From Butyrivibrio sp. MB2005 (GTDB taxonomy: Bacteria > Bacillota > Clostridia > Lachnospirales > Lachnospiraceae): DNA of 64,000 bases. The DNA lies in NCBI RefSeq assembly GCF_000424285.1, contig NZ_AUJP01000018.1, positions 1 to 64,000 on the forward strand, given 5' to 3'. A program made the position numbers and the translations under genes. Shown piece by piece: positions 37,435-46,483 of the stretch (positions are counted from its first letter, which is position 1; every line of letters begins with the position of its first letter). Under the pieces are notes generated by a model, which worked only from the letters and a program-made list of their open reading frames with translations, had not been told where the DNA came from and did no database searches.

Positions 37435-38742
37435 TTATTTTATATCTATAAATTCTTCACCTTCAAAGAATGTGAGCTCCATATTCATCATAAGTGTATC
37501 TGTTCTCATGAAGCTTGCAACCTCATCGATGGAGTATTTTGAATATGTGCTGTACTCGCAGTAAAGTCTGATGGGAATAACATCTCCCTCCTTAGCAGCA
37601 AGCATTTTCTCAAGAGCGCTTGAACCTGCGGCAGAATCCATTCCGCCATAGTTGGAAATATTTGCTCTCATATTGCCATTGAAAACAAAATTACCGTAAT
37701 AGTAGTCGTCTACAGTACCTGTTACTCCCTTTTCCTCAATAAGGGCCTGGAGCTCAGGCTTGAAATCCTTCTTGCAGACAAGCTCAAAATCAAGCTGTAC
37801 CAGATTATCTTCTTTAAGAAGCTTCATCTCAATGTTCTTATCGGAAATATCAAAACAGTTGCCAACTATATTTCTCATGCTGAACTCGGAAGGAACAACG
37901 GTATTGGTCTCATTTACCGCATCCATTGAAAGCTCTTCCTCATCCTCGTTATAGATGAAAGTCTTGTAATACTGCTGAGCCTTATAGTCTGCATATTTCT
38001 TATAAGCAACAGTTCCTGTTGTAAGTAAAAGAGCTGCCACAGCCAGGACCACAAACTTAACCCAGTATTTCTTTTTAGCGGAATCCAGAAGATACTGTGT
38101 CTGATTGTCTATCTCGTCATAGATATCCTTAACTGCAGGATTCACACCGTGATTGGCAACTGATCTCTGGTAAAGCTGCATAGCCTTGTTTCTCCAAAGA
38201 GATACCCAGAATGCCATGTAGGAATTCCTGCTGATATTTTCAAGCTGATCAACCTGCCCCTTTATATAATAAAGCGCCTCCAATGTGGTATTCTGATCAC
38301 TGGCAAAGACATAGTTCTCTATAATATTTGCGCAGCGCAGCTCATTGGCCTTAAGCCTGTTCCTGTTAAACTTATATGAAGTTGAAAGATAAAATATTGT
38401 CATTATTGGAAAGAGGAAAACCCACAGAAGTCCCCAGCCCATTTTGGCGAAAATGTTCCAGTTAGACCAGCTTCCCTTATTTAGATAACTTACATAATCA
38501 CCGCCATTTGCCGAAATAAGCAGCTTCTCCAGTTCCTTGACAGAACCGTTTGCGTTGGTGCCAACCTCGAATTTCTGCTGCGGCGGAGTAAATCCCTGAA
38601 TAAAACTGTGATCCTCAGGCTCTGCATAAGCCGTCATCACCGGTGTCTCCCCAACTGCCTTCTGAGCAAGCGGAGCACCACAACTAGAGCAGAATTTCTG
38701 CCCCTCGCGCCCCACAGCGCCACATTTTTCACACTTAACCAT
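37435..38742 (-). CDS. Zinc-ribbon membrane protein of unknown function
   Basis: The chosen start ATG 38742 has a clear ribosome site (AGAGGAGAAG) and puts a zinc ribbon at the very N-terminus: Cys4, Cys7, Cys18 and Cys21. A hydrophobic helix lies around residues 100-122 (GWGLLWVFLFPIMTIFYL) and another around 225-245 (FVVLAVAALLLTTGTVA). The C-terminal 190 residues are soluble and probably extracytoplasmic. The ribbon resembles that of the protein at 8214-8699, but the rest is unrelated by eye. Function is unknown; no neighbour points to one. Confidence 0.75.
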   Translation of the reverse strand: MVKCEKCGAVGREGQKFCSSCGAPLAQKAVGETPVMTAYAEPEDHSFIQGFTPPQQKFEVGTNANGSVKELEKLLISANGGDYVSYLNKGSWSNWNIFAKMGWGLLWVFLFPIMTIFYLSTSYKFNRNRLKANELRCANIIENYVFASDQNTTLEALYYIKGQVDQLENISRNSYMAFWVSLWRNKAMQLYQRSVANHGVNPAVKDIYDEIDNQTQYLLDSAKKKYWVKFVVLAVAALLLTTGTVAYKKYADYKAQQYYKTFIYNEDEEELSMDAVNETNTVVPSEFSMRNIVGNCFDISDKNIEMKLLKEDNLVQLDFELVCKKDFKPELQALIEEKGVTGTVDDYYYGNFVFNGNMRANISNYGGMDSAAGSSALEKMLAAKEGDVIPIRLYCEYSTYSKYSIDEVASFMRTDTLMMNMELTFFEGEEFIDIK

Positions 38743-38891
38743 TACTTCTCCTCTTTGAAACCTTGTAAAACTATTTTTGTAACCGATCCCCCTCGGTTCA
38801 TTTATTCTGATACAAATAAATGAAGTCATGTTATTATTGGATAATAACCTTATAAATTATAACAGCATTTTAATAAAAATAAGAGGGTAAA

Positions 38892-39665
38892 ATGAAATAT
38901 ATTTACGAAACTCATTTACATACTATAGAAGCCAGTGCCTGCTCAAGAACTCCCGCAAAAGATTACATCGATCACATGATGAATCTTGGCTACAGCGGAA
39001 TGATCGTTACAGATCACTTCTTTACAGGAAACAGCTGCGTACCAAAGGATCTTCCCTGGGAGGAAAGAGTTGATATATATTGCAGCGGCTATGAGCATGC
39101 TCTCGAAGCAGCCAAAGGTCACGACTTCACAGTAATGTTCGGAATCGAATTCAATTTCCAGGGCGATGAATTCATGATATACGGCGTAGATAAAAAGTGG
39201 CTGAAGGACCATCCGGAGATCATGGAAATATCCAGAAGAGGGCTCTATGATCTTGTACATGAGGCAGGCGGAATCATGCTGCAGGCTCACCCCTACAGAG
39301 AGCGGGGCTATCTGTCTGCAATCCATATCTCTCCCACAATCGGTGACGGCGCAGAAGTATTTAACGCAGGAAATGAAGATTATATGAATGCCCTCGCCTA
39401 CGACTATGCCATTAAGAATAACTTTAGGATGGCATCCGGCTCAGATATTCATTTCCCCATGGATGATATGGGCGGAATGAGTTTTCCCTACAAGATAAAC
39501 AGTATTGAGGAATACGTTAAAGCCTTCCTGGCAGGTGACGGAACTCCCGTATTCTGGAAGGATGTCACACATACAGATACAGGCTTTTTACCTGTTGATA
39601 CAGAAAAATCCCTGACTGAAATCAGCCAGGGACCTACTCTTGAAGTTATAACTCATAATGAGTAA
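38892..39665 (+). CDS. PHP-domain phosphoesterase
   Basis: Predicted metal-dependent phosphoesterase of the PHP superfamily. Metal ligands are visible in order: ETHLHT at the N-terminus, VTDHFF, GIEFNF, LQAHPYRERGY and SGSDIHFP. The set is complete, so an active enzyme is likely. At 257 residues it is a stand-alone PHP protein like those of histidinol phosphatase or nucleotide-phosphoesterase type; the substrate is unknown. The ribosome site AGAGGG precedes ATG 38892. Its last codons overlap a hairpin that appears to be the terminator of the convergent small gene. Confidence 0.85.
   Translation: MKYIYETHLHTIEASACSRTPAKDYIDHMMNLGYSGMIVTDHFFTGNSCVPKDLPWEERVDIYCSGYEHALEAAKGHDFTVMFGIEFNFQGDEFMIYGVDKKWLKDHPEIMEISRRGLYDLVHEAGGIMLQAHPYRERGYLSAIHISPTIGDGAEVFNAGNEDYMNALAYDYAIKNNFRMASGSDIHFPMDDMGGMSFPYKINSIEEYVKAFLAGDGTPVFWKDVTHTDTGFLPVDTEKSLTEISQGPTLEVITHNE
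39604..39632 (-). terminator. Intrinsic terminator embedded in the PHP gene, for the convergent small gene
   Basis: Bases 39609-39632 form an 11-bp stem (one G-U pair in the minus-strand RNA) with a tiny loop. On the minus strand five Us follow at once (A-run 39604-39608). It lies 34 bases after the stop of the gene at 39666-39848. No U-run exists on the plus side, so it acts only on minus-strand transcripts. Confidence 0.75.
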
Positions 39666-39848
39666 TTATTTATTTTTTGCATTTTCATCTGCAATAATAG
39701 CCAGCGTCTGCGAGATATCATTGAGAGTACCAACCATAATCTGCATAAATGCTTCTACCTTTGAATCATCGGGAGAATTGGCAAGTCTGTTTTCAACCTC
39801 TTTTGTGCGCTGTTGATAAAGTGCTGTAACTTCTGATAATCTGCTCAT
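39666..39848 (-). CDS. Small hypothetical protein, 60 aa
   Basis: A short helical, charged protein with no membrane segment (MSRLSEVTALYQQRTKEVEN and LNDISQTLAIIADENAKNK). The start ATG 39848 has a strong ribosome site (AAAGGAGAT), and a well-formed terminator follows the stop. Together these make a real gene likely. The heptad-like spacing of hydrophobic residues suggests a coiled coil or helical dimer. It lies 69 bases downstream of the rhodanese gene on the same strand. Function unknown. Confidence 0.7.
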   Translation of the reverse strand: MSRLSEVTALYQQRTKEVENRLANSPDDSKVEAFMQIMVGTLNDISQTLAIIADENAKNK

Positions 39849-39917
39849 TTGATATCTCCTTTCTAATACAAAAGTTAACTCTAGTATTATTTTATCTGAT
39901 ATATTCTAAAAAATGTA

Positions 39918-40529
39918 TTAAATATTGGAGACGTATACTTTTTTGTATCCTGCTATTCTGGCATACTCCGCAGCCATGGTGGATTTCATTCCTGTCTTAC
40001 ATACAAATAAAATTTTCTGATATTTATCTCCGCCTATTATAAACGGATTGATTATGATCTTTGACAGTGGGATGTTCTCAGCCCCTTCTATGTGTTGGAC
40101 TTCAAATTGTTCTGTTCCACGGACATCGATGATCCTACCGTCATTGAGAAAGCCTTTGGTCTGTTCCTTTGTCAGCTTCCTTGGAAGATCAACAGCAAGG
40201 CGCACATCCTCGATGGTCTTAGGAATCCTTCTCAGTCTCACATTGAAAATCCTGTTCTCTATTTCTTCAAGTTCCTCCTCATTAAGGACTCTGTCCATAC
40301 CAAATTCCCTGTCTGAATCCGGAGGAATTATGCCCTTAAGAAACATCTGCGCCACATGGTATGCGCAGGTATTACAATCATAAAGATCCTTCAAAATAGC
40401 GGCGCCGAGAATATCCTCAATATCATTTTCTTCCAATACCCCGGTTACATATTCATGAGCTATTTTTGCTGCCTGTTTTTTTGTAATTTGCCTATCCCTT
40501 GCAAAAATTATATTTTCCCCTTCATTCAC
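39918..40529 (-). CDS. Rhodanese-like domain protein with N-terminal extension
   Basis: The C-terminal 95 residues are a rhodanese domain: RIIDVRGTEQFEVQHIEGAENIP and the active-site loop CKTGMKS with the catalytic Cys at about residue 177. Such domains carry sulfane sulfur as a persulfide. The N-terminal 105 residues are a separate helical region I do not recognise; it holds a Cys-x2-Cys pair (DCNTCAYH). The start is GTG at 40529, behind a G-rich ribosome site. It follows the GH27 gene by 19 bases, though no functional link is evident. Confidence 0.8.
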   Translation of the reverse strand: MNEGENIIFARDRQITKKQAAKIAHEYVTGVLEENDIEDILGAAILKDLYDCNTCAYHVAQMFLKGIIPPDSDREFGMDRVLNEEELEEIENRIFNVRLRRIPKTIEDVRLAVDLPRKLTKEQTKGFLNDGRIIDVRGTEQFEVQHIEGAENIPLSKIIINPFIIGGDKYQKILFVCKTGMKSTMAAEYARIAGYKKVYVSNI

Positions 40530-40548
40530 CTTTAAATCCCCCCGGCGA

Positions 40549-42333
40549 TCACCCTTCAGGAATCACCTTTATAGTTACATTATCAAAAGCTTCTATTCTG
40601 TCTACCTTAAATACCTCATTATCCTGATCTTTGACTTCTCCTGTCCAAAGATCTTCGATTGTATATTTGCCCGCCTTTTCAAAGCTATCCCCACACAGCT
40701 TATCCTTAAGGGCCTTTACTATTTCTTCTTTAGTGATACTGTAAGCATCCTTTGTCTCATCACTTAAGTTGATAAAGGAAAGTGCTATGCTTCCATCGCT
40801 TAATGGCTTAGCAAGAATATCAACTCTGTCGTTGTTTGTAACATATTCCTTATCTGCATCTTCTTTTAAAAGACTGCAGAACACTCTCTTTGCCTGAATT
40901 CCAAGGCTGTCCTGATTAAGTGCTATGAGCTTTTTGTTGGCAATTATGTTATAAAGCTCATCTCCCTTATTTACCCTTCTAAGGTCCAGGCCAAGCATAA
41001 GAGGTGAATTCATCATACACCACATTACCATATGTGTGCGGTTCTGAACAAGATTCAAGCCGTCCATACCAATGACCATCATATCAGGATCGTTCCATCC
41101 CTTATCAAGGCCTGCAAATTCATCCATGATGACGCATTTGTTGTACTGACTTGTAACGCCGGTTGTGTAGTCACTGGTCCATGCTGCCTTACCGGGATTA
41201 CCGTCACTTCCCACATTAAAGGTAATGTCGTTAAGGATTCTCCAGGAATCTCCAACCTTTTTTGCCCAGTTTTGCGGCTGTGTCTTACCCCATTCACAAA
41301 GAGAATAGATCATCTCGTTGTCAGGAGCAGCTTCATAAAGGCCTTCCTTAAGTCTTGCATAAGAATACAGAGTATTCTCCTGTCTTCTGTGGTTCATAAG
41401 TCTGACTCTGTTTTTGCCCTTTGAAAGGCTTATTTTCACTGTAGTCTCCTGAACCTTTTCGGAATCTATATCGCCGATGAAATCATCAAACAATATCCTG
41501 CTGCCTGTTCCCTCGCCTGTTGCTATCTGAAGCCAGGAACCGATACCGATCTTTGCTCCGTTTACATGGCGAAGAGTAAGCTCATATTCTCCGTCAGATG
41601 GCACATCCACATCAAAGAAAAGCTCTCCGCTCTCAGCACCAACAGGAGTCTGGGCAGGGCCTGTTCCATCAAAAGTACCGATAAAGGTAAAAAATGTCTC
41701 ATCCTCTATTTTCTCTGTTTTTATTCCATTTCCGGATGTGGCAAGATTATGTCCCGCCTCAAAGCTATCGCCGCATAGTGATACCTTTGTTATAGCCGGC
41801 GCATAAACGTATTTTGCATTTTCCTCTTTTGAAAATGTAGCATTATCCCACAGATAATAACAGTTATCCACCTTAAGAAAATCTACATTCCAGCTCACAT
41901 AGGACTCTGCATCCTCTTTTTCATGGCCGCAGGTACCAACTGCAGCTCCGGCGCAGAGATTAGTTCCAATGTCGTTGTACATACCAAACTTAAGATCTTT
42001 TCCGTGGATATAATCCGCAAGTGCCTTAAAACCGCCGGGGAACTTTTCCTCGTCATTTGAAAGTCTGCCGTAAACTCTCTCGTCTTTGTAACAGCCATCA
42101 TCAAGCACAAGATATTTATAGCCAAGCTCGTCTAAAGAAAGCTCCTTTATCTTGTCAGCCATTGCTTTGGTAAGCGCCTCAGTATTGCCGCTGCCAAAGG
42201 CATTCCAGCTGTTCCAACCCATGGCAGGAAGCCTTCCCTGCTTTTTACCATAAAGCACCTGTCCATCATCAAATCTGTCGTATCTGTGATCTTCAGGAAT
42301 TCTGTCCGGTCCTGTTAAACTACTGTTTTTCAT
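40549..42333 (-). CDS. Alpha-galactosidase, GH27 family, with inserted domain
   Basis: Retaining alpha-galactosidase acting on galactosides such as galactomannan side chains or raffinose-type sugars. The barrel begins with MGWNSWNAFG. The nucleophile Asp is in FLKVDNCYY (about residue 154 of this start) and the acid/base Asp in SWRILNDI (about residue 368). Between them a segment of about 170 residues is inserted. It contains ELFFDVDVPSDGEYELTLRH and looks like a carbohydrate-binding beta-sandwich (CBM35/CBM6-like). No signal peptide is visible. I chose ATG 42333 (GGAG six bases before) over TTG 42345. It follows the U32-like gene by 34 bases. Confidence 0.88.
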   Translation of the reverse strand: MKNSSLTGPDRIPEDHRYDRFDDGQVLYGKKQGRLPAMGWNSWNAFGSGNTEALTKAMADKIKELSLDELGYKYLVLDDGCYKDERVYGRLSNDEEKFPGGFKALADYIHGKDLKFGMYNDIGTNLCAGAAVGTCGHEKEDAESYVSWNVDFLKVDNCYYLWDNATFSKEENAKYVYAPAITKVSLCGDSFEAGHNLATSGNGIKTEKIEDETFFTFIGTFDGTGPAQTPVGAESGELFFDVDVPSDGEYELTLRHVNGAKIGIGSWLQIATGEGTGSRILFDDFIGDIDSEKVQETTVKISLSKGKNRVRLMNHRRQENTLYSYARLKEGLYEAAPDNEMIYSLCEWGKTQPQNWAKKVGDSWRILNDITFNVGSDGNPGKAAWTSDYTTGVTSQYNKCVIMDEFAGLDKGWNDPDMMVIGMDGLNLVQNRTHMVMWCMMNSPLMLGLDLRRVNKGDELYNIIANKKLIALNQDSLGIQAKRVFCSLLKEDADKEYVTNNDRVDILAKPLSDGSIALSFINLSDETKDAYSITKEEIVKALKDKLCGDSFEKAGKYTIEDLWTGEVKDQDNEVFKVDRIEAFDNVTIKVIPEG

Positions 42334-42367
42334 ACAAGTCTCCAATGCAAGTAATATTTGTTAACGG

Positions 42368-43327
42368 TTACTCTGCCTTAAATACTGCAGGGCGGGGCTT
42401 ATTTACAGAAATTACCTTTGCTGCCTCAAGATTTTTAAGCAGCAGTATTCTTACCTGTCCCTGATACTCAGGCTTAATCATGTAGTGGCAGTAGGTCTCA
42501 ACCAATGAGAAGATGCTGGCAGTTCTGCCCTCAATCTTGAAGTTGTTAATGCCCATAGGCAGATATTTTTCATAGATCATCTCAGGAGATACATAGGTTG
42601 AATATCCCTGAATTGTATGAATGCAGTTGTTGTCCCCATATTCGCACTTCCATGGAATAATGTGCTTTTGCTTTTCCTTGGGAAGCTTCATATTGTCCAT
42701 AATAATCTGCTGGTTGAGAGCGATATTCTTATAGTGATCGCCCCTTCTCTTACAATCCGGTATGCAGAGGGCATTTATAAGAACCTCAAGCTTCTCCTTG
42801 TGATTTATCTTTTCAAGAACATCCCACTTATTGTTCATGTTGTAGTCAAGGACAACGTAGCGGTAATCCTTCTCAAGCTCTGCATTCAGTTCATCCACGT
42901 CCTTGATCTCTTTACAGGTTGTGGAATCAATCTTGAATGATGGATATTTATCTCTGATATACTCCTCAAGTATGGGAGAATAAACAAGAACCTCGTTCAT
43001 TCCGTTATCTGCTGCCTTAAGACAGAAGTTGCAGAAAGGATCATCCAAATCCTCCTCCCTGATAAGAGGATTGGTGAAGGTATAACGAACGGGAATACCC
43101 TTTGAATTTATAGTCTTTATAACGTTTTTTACAAATGCTGCGTCGCACTGATCATTACTTACAAGTCTTCCGCCATTCCATAGAGAAAAGGGGAATGATC
43201 CAAAAAACGAAACAATCTTAATACCGTCCCTAAAATACTCAGGATGCTGCTCCTGAAGGCTGAGCCAGAACATGTTGAGAGGGAAATTATATCTCAGTCC
43301 CGGCAAATGAAAACGTACTTCTTCCAT
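42368..43327 (-). CDS. Divergent peptidase U32-like protein
   Basis: Not closely similar to any family I can name with certainty, but several features recall the U32 (UbiU/UbiV, RlhA) superfamily: a Cys-x3-Cys with following His (ALCIPDCKRRGDHY; Cys188, Cys192, His199) and a KIEGR motif (264-268) near the end of a TIM-barrel-like pattern. Other cysteines are at 99, 102, 138, 228, 235 and 280. U32 proteins use four cysteines to bind an iron-sulfur cluster and modify RNA or quinone precursors, or act in collagen breakdown. Here it is the first gene of an operon with a GH27 alpha-galactosidase, which is unusual. Start ATG 43327. Confidence 0.55.
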   Translation of the reverse strand: MEEVRFHLPGLRYNFPLNMFWLSLQEQHPEYFRDGIKIVSFFGSFPFSLWNGGRLVSNDQCDAAFVKNVIKTINSKGIPVRYTFTNPLIREEDLDDPFCNFCLKAADNGMNEVLVYSPILEEYIRDKYPSFKIDSTTCKEIKDVDELNAELEKDYRYVVLDYNMNNKWDVLEKINHKEKLEVLINALCIPDCKRRGDHYKNIALNQQIIMDNMKLPKEKQKHIIPWKCEYGDNNCIHTIQGYSTYVSPEMIYEKYLPMGINNFKIEGRTASIFSLVETYCHYMIKPEYQGQVRILLLKNLEAAKVISVNKPRPAVFKAE

Positions 43328-43526
43328 AAGTAACCTCCAAAAAATAAAACTAAAACCTTGATCATTACGAGCAGAAATCTTGATTATTCTGTCTTCATAA
43401 CAAACCAGATTTCATTATAAATCAAAACGATGTAGAATGATAATCGAATGTTGCTCTTTCCTAAATAGAAAATGCCTTTTGGGAAGGAAACTATGCGAAA
43501 GCTAATTCATTTTGAGGAGGAAGGTT

Positions 43527-45095
43527 ATGGTAAAAAATCCAATAATACCCGCAGATTTTCCGGATCCTGATGTGATTCGTGTGGGTGACACCTACTATAT
43601 GGCCAGCACCACCATGTTCCTTATGCCGGGAGGAGACATCCTTGAGTCCAAGGACCTGGTACACTGGGATATAGCAGCACATGTTTTTGATACTCTTGGG
43701 GATGACGACGAGTATGAATTAAAAAACGGAAAGCATGCCTACGCAAGAGGAATGTGGGCTCCGTCACTTAGATATGACAATGGCACCTTTTACCTGGTTT
43801 TTGCCTGCAACGAGCGTCCAAACTCACTGCTCTTTACTGCAACTGATGCAAAAGGCCCATGGAAAATGCAGGAAATGGATGGATTTTTCTATGACTCATC
43901 CCTGTTTTTTGATGATGACGGAAAGGTCTACATCGTTCACGGTAACACAATAGTAAGGATCACTGAGCTTGACAGAAATACCTGGGGTCCGAAAGAAGGC
44001 GGTCTTCAGAGAATCCTTATTCAGGACGAGCCTGGTCAGCCCCTTGGTTTTGAGGGATCGCATTTATATAAGCTAAACGGAAAGTATTACCTTTTCACCT
44101 GCCATATGCCCAAGGAAGAGGATGGCAGAAAGACTGAATGTTGCTTTATCAGTGATACTCTTGAGGGAGAATTCGTCGGAAAGACCATAATAAACGATCC
44201 CATGGGATATAAGAGAAAGGCTCTTCAGGTGGCTCAGGGCGGCGTGGTTGACGACCCTGAAGGGAATCTTTATATGTTCATGTTCCAGGACAGAGGCGCT
44301 GTTGGAAGACTTCCCATGATCTTCCCCATGAAATATGATGATGAAGGCTATCCTGTTCCTGCTACTTCAGGTGTTGTTCCACAGATGCCATCTGATGATG
44401 AAACGCCCCTCAATGAGTGGGGCCGCGGTCACTTCTTTGATGATGAATCTTTTGATGAGGGTAGTTTGTCAGAACTTCTTGATAAAAAGAAATGGTGGCA
44501 GGTATCTCACAACATAGATGAAGAAAACATCTGCCTTGTTAAGAACAGTGGTGTGAATGCCCTTAGAATTAAAACAGGCGCTGTTACATCAAACCTTCTT
44601 AAAGCAAGAAACACTCTTACTCATAGATGTGTTGAGACAGTTTGCAGCGGTGAGATAACAGTAGATGGCAAAGCCTTGAATGATGGCGACTATGCCGGAA
44701 TCAGCGCTTACAATGCACACTACGGCGCTATAGCTCTTAGTAAAGCAAATGGCAAGCTTTCTCTTGTAAAGATTGAAGCTGATGCAGACAACGATTCCGT
44801 CGGCGGTGATAAGGATTTCTATGAAAGAGATCCGAAAATCACAACTATCTGCGAGCTTCCGGATGGTGTAACCTCTGTAAGACTCAAAGTGACCACAGAC
44901 TTTAATGATGCCCCTGATTTTTGCACATACTCCTATGATGCAGGAACTGGCTATGTGGACGTTGATGGAAAACACAACCTCTACTTCAAGCTTGATCTTT
45001 TCATAGGCGCAAGATTTGGTCTCTTTGCATACAGCACCAAGGCATGCGGCGGCTACGCAGACTTTTCTGATTTTAAGATAAGTGCAAAAGACTGA
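43527..45095 (+). CDS. GH43 family glycosidase (beta-xylosidase / alpha-L-arabinofuranosidase type)
   Basis: Inverting five-bladed beta-propeller glycosidase. The catalytic base Asp is in DFPDPDVI (about residue 13), the pKa-tuning Asp in DSSLFFDDDG (about 122) and the acid Glu in GFEGSHLYK (about 175). A C-terminal beta-sandwich of about 200 residues follows, as in two-domain GH43 xylosidases and arabinofuranosidases. There is no signal peptide, so it works on imported xylo- or arabino-oligosaccharides. ATG 43527 follows GAGGAGGAAGG; an upstream TTG is less likely. It is divergent from the U32-like gene across 199 bases in which I see no clear promoter. Confidence 0.9.
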   Translation: MVKNPIIPADFPDPDVIRVGDTYYMASTTMFLMPGGDILESKDLVHWDIAAHVFDTLGDDDEYELKNGKHAYARGMWAPSLRYDNGTFYLVFACNERPNSLLFTATDAKGPWKMQEMDGFFYDSSLFFDDDGKVYIVHGNTIVRITELDRNTWGPKEGGLQRILIQDEPGQPLGFEGSHLYKLNGKYYLFTCHMPKEEDGRKTECCFISDTLEGEFVGKTIINDPMGYKRKALQVAQGGVVDDPEGNLYMFMFQDRGAVGRLPMIFPMKYDDEGYPVPATSGVVPQMPSDDETPLNEWGRGHFFDDESFDEGSLSELLDKKKWWQVSHNIDEENICLVKNSGVNALRIKTGAVTSNLLKARNTLTHRCVETVCSGEITVDGKALNDGDYAGISAYNAHYGAIALSKANGKLSLVKIEADADNDSVGGDKDFYERDPKITTICELPDGVTSVRLKVTTDFNDAPDFCTYSYDAGTGYVDVDGKHNLYFKLDLFIGARFGLFAYSTKACGGYADFSDFKISAKD

Positions 45096-45144
45096 AAGGG
45101 ATAAATAGCATTTCGCATCTTGCGGAGAATTTTTATGAAAATAA

Positions 45145-45188
45145 AAAAGTACGTGACGACTGATGATTTCTAGCCGCTACGTACTTTT
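45145..45188. terminator. Bidirectional terminator between GH43 and S41 protease genes
   Basis: AAAAGTACGT (45145-45154) pairs with ACGTACTTTT (45179-45188). U-rich tracts follow on both strands (UAUUUUU on plus, UAUUUUC on minus). It ends both convergent transcripts. Confidence 0.75.
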
Positions 45189-45210
45189 ATTTTTCTGTAA
45201 TACAAATCAA

Positions 45211-46470
45211 TTACTTCATCTTTTCTCTCAGAATCTCTTTTGCCTTATCTACCTGGTTATCAGATCCATCCTTGGAGAGGGCTTCTGTATCCAGCTTAAT
45301 CTCCACATCAGGCTCAATTCCGATTCCGTTAATGTTATTGCCGTTAGGAGTGTAGTAATTGCTGATAGTGAGTTTTACTGCCGTTCCATCCTCAAAGGGG
45401 AATATTCTCTGAACGACACCTTTTCCATAGGTTGTCTCACCTACGATTGTTCCCTTTTTATAATCCTTGATTGCTCCTGAAAGGATTTCGGAAGCACTGG
45501 CGGAATATCCATTAACAAGAACTACCATTGGAACATCAATTTCATTGGCCCCATCGCAGGTGTAATCCTCTCTGTTTCCATCCCTATCTACAGTGTAAAC
45601 AATTACGCCTTCAGGAAGGAGCTGTTCTGCTATCTCGCATACAGCGCTAAGGCTTCCGCCGGGATTTGAACGAAGATCTATGATAAGCCCCTTCATGTTC
45701 TTATCCTTCAGCTCCTGCAGACCATTTATGAACTGATTGGTTGTAACAGAATCAAACTCCGTGATGCCGATATATCCAATCTCATCATCCATCATGGATG
45801 CATTTACTGTCTGCGATTCCACCTTGTCGCGGACAACATCATAATCAATGTAATCGCCCACTGACTCTCTGAAAACAGTTACCTTAACTGTTGTTCCGAT
45901 CTCACCTCTTATAAGTCCTACAACCTCTGAAAGGGTAAGGCCCTGAGTGAGATTTCCATCTACCTTATAAATGATATCGTTACCAAGAAGTCCAACCTTC
46001 TCTGCAGGAGAATCAGGTATTGTTGCTGTAATACGTGGAAGATTGGTTTCCTTATCCATGCTGACATAGGCTCCGATACCGTAATAAATTCCCTTGGTAT
46101 CAGACATGAGGTCCTGGTACTCTTCCTCGGTGTAATATTCCGAATAAGGATCTCCCAGAGAAGAAACAATTCCTTTGTAAATTGAAACCGCTTCTGCATC
46201 CCTGTCTATATCTGTCTTGTAGTAATTCTCATTTATAGCTTCTTCAACTATCTTTATCTTCTGCAGTGTAGACTCATCTATGGCTGTGTCACCGGAAAAC
46301 TCGTGGCTTTCAGAAGTAGCTGTAGCTGCACTGTCTGCTGCAGCTGTTTTGCTTAAAATCTTCTTTATGCCGAGATAGTTGATAAATCCCATTGCTATCA
46401 TCATGCATACTAAAACGCCTATGACAAACCCAATGAGATACGGAGTTTTTCTGCTTGATCCTGATTCCAT
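45211..46470 (-). CDS. S41 family C-terminal processing protease
   Basis: Serine protease anchored by one N-terminal helix (about residues 9-30) with its domains outside the cell. A PDZ domain (about residues 115-190, GIGAYVSMDKET to LIRGEIGTTVKV) recognises C-termini. The peptidase domain has the catalytic Ser in GYSASASEIL and the Lys in TYGKGVVQ. Substrates of such Ctp proteases include cell-wall hydrolases and lipoproteins. It is the last gene of the ftsE-ftsX-M23 operon, 13 bases after the M23 gene, so it may process that hydrolase or control its level. Confidence 0.92.
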   Translation of the reverse strand: MESGSSRKTPYLIGFVIGVLVCMMIAMGFINYLGIKKILSKTAAADSAATATSESHEFSGDTAIDESTLQKIKIVEEAINENYYKTDIDRDAEAVSIYKGIVSSLGDPYSEYYTEEEYQDLMSDTKGIYYGIGAYVSMDKETNLPRITATIPDSPAEKVGLLGNDIIYKVDGNLTQGLTLSEVVGLIRGEIGTTVKVTVFRESVGDYIDYDVVRDKVESQTVNASMMDDEIGYIGITEFDSVTTNQFINGLQELKDKNMKGLIIDLRSNPGGSLSAVCEIAEQLLPEGVIVYTVDRDGNREDYTCDGANEIDVPMVVLVNGYSASASEILSGAIKDYKKGTIVGETTYGKGVVQRIFPFEDGTAVKLTISNYYTPNGNNINGIGIEPDVEIKLDTEALSKDGSDNQVDKAKEILREKMK

Positions 46471-46483
46471 TGTTCTAACTTCC

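Noticed and set aside
38778..38795. A 6-bp inverted repeat AACCGA/TCGGTT upstream of the zinc-ribbon gene, considered as a terminator or riboswitch part
   Set aside because: The stem is short, no U-run follows on either strand, and no further conserved RNA structure is visible.
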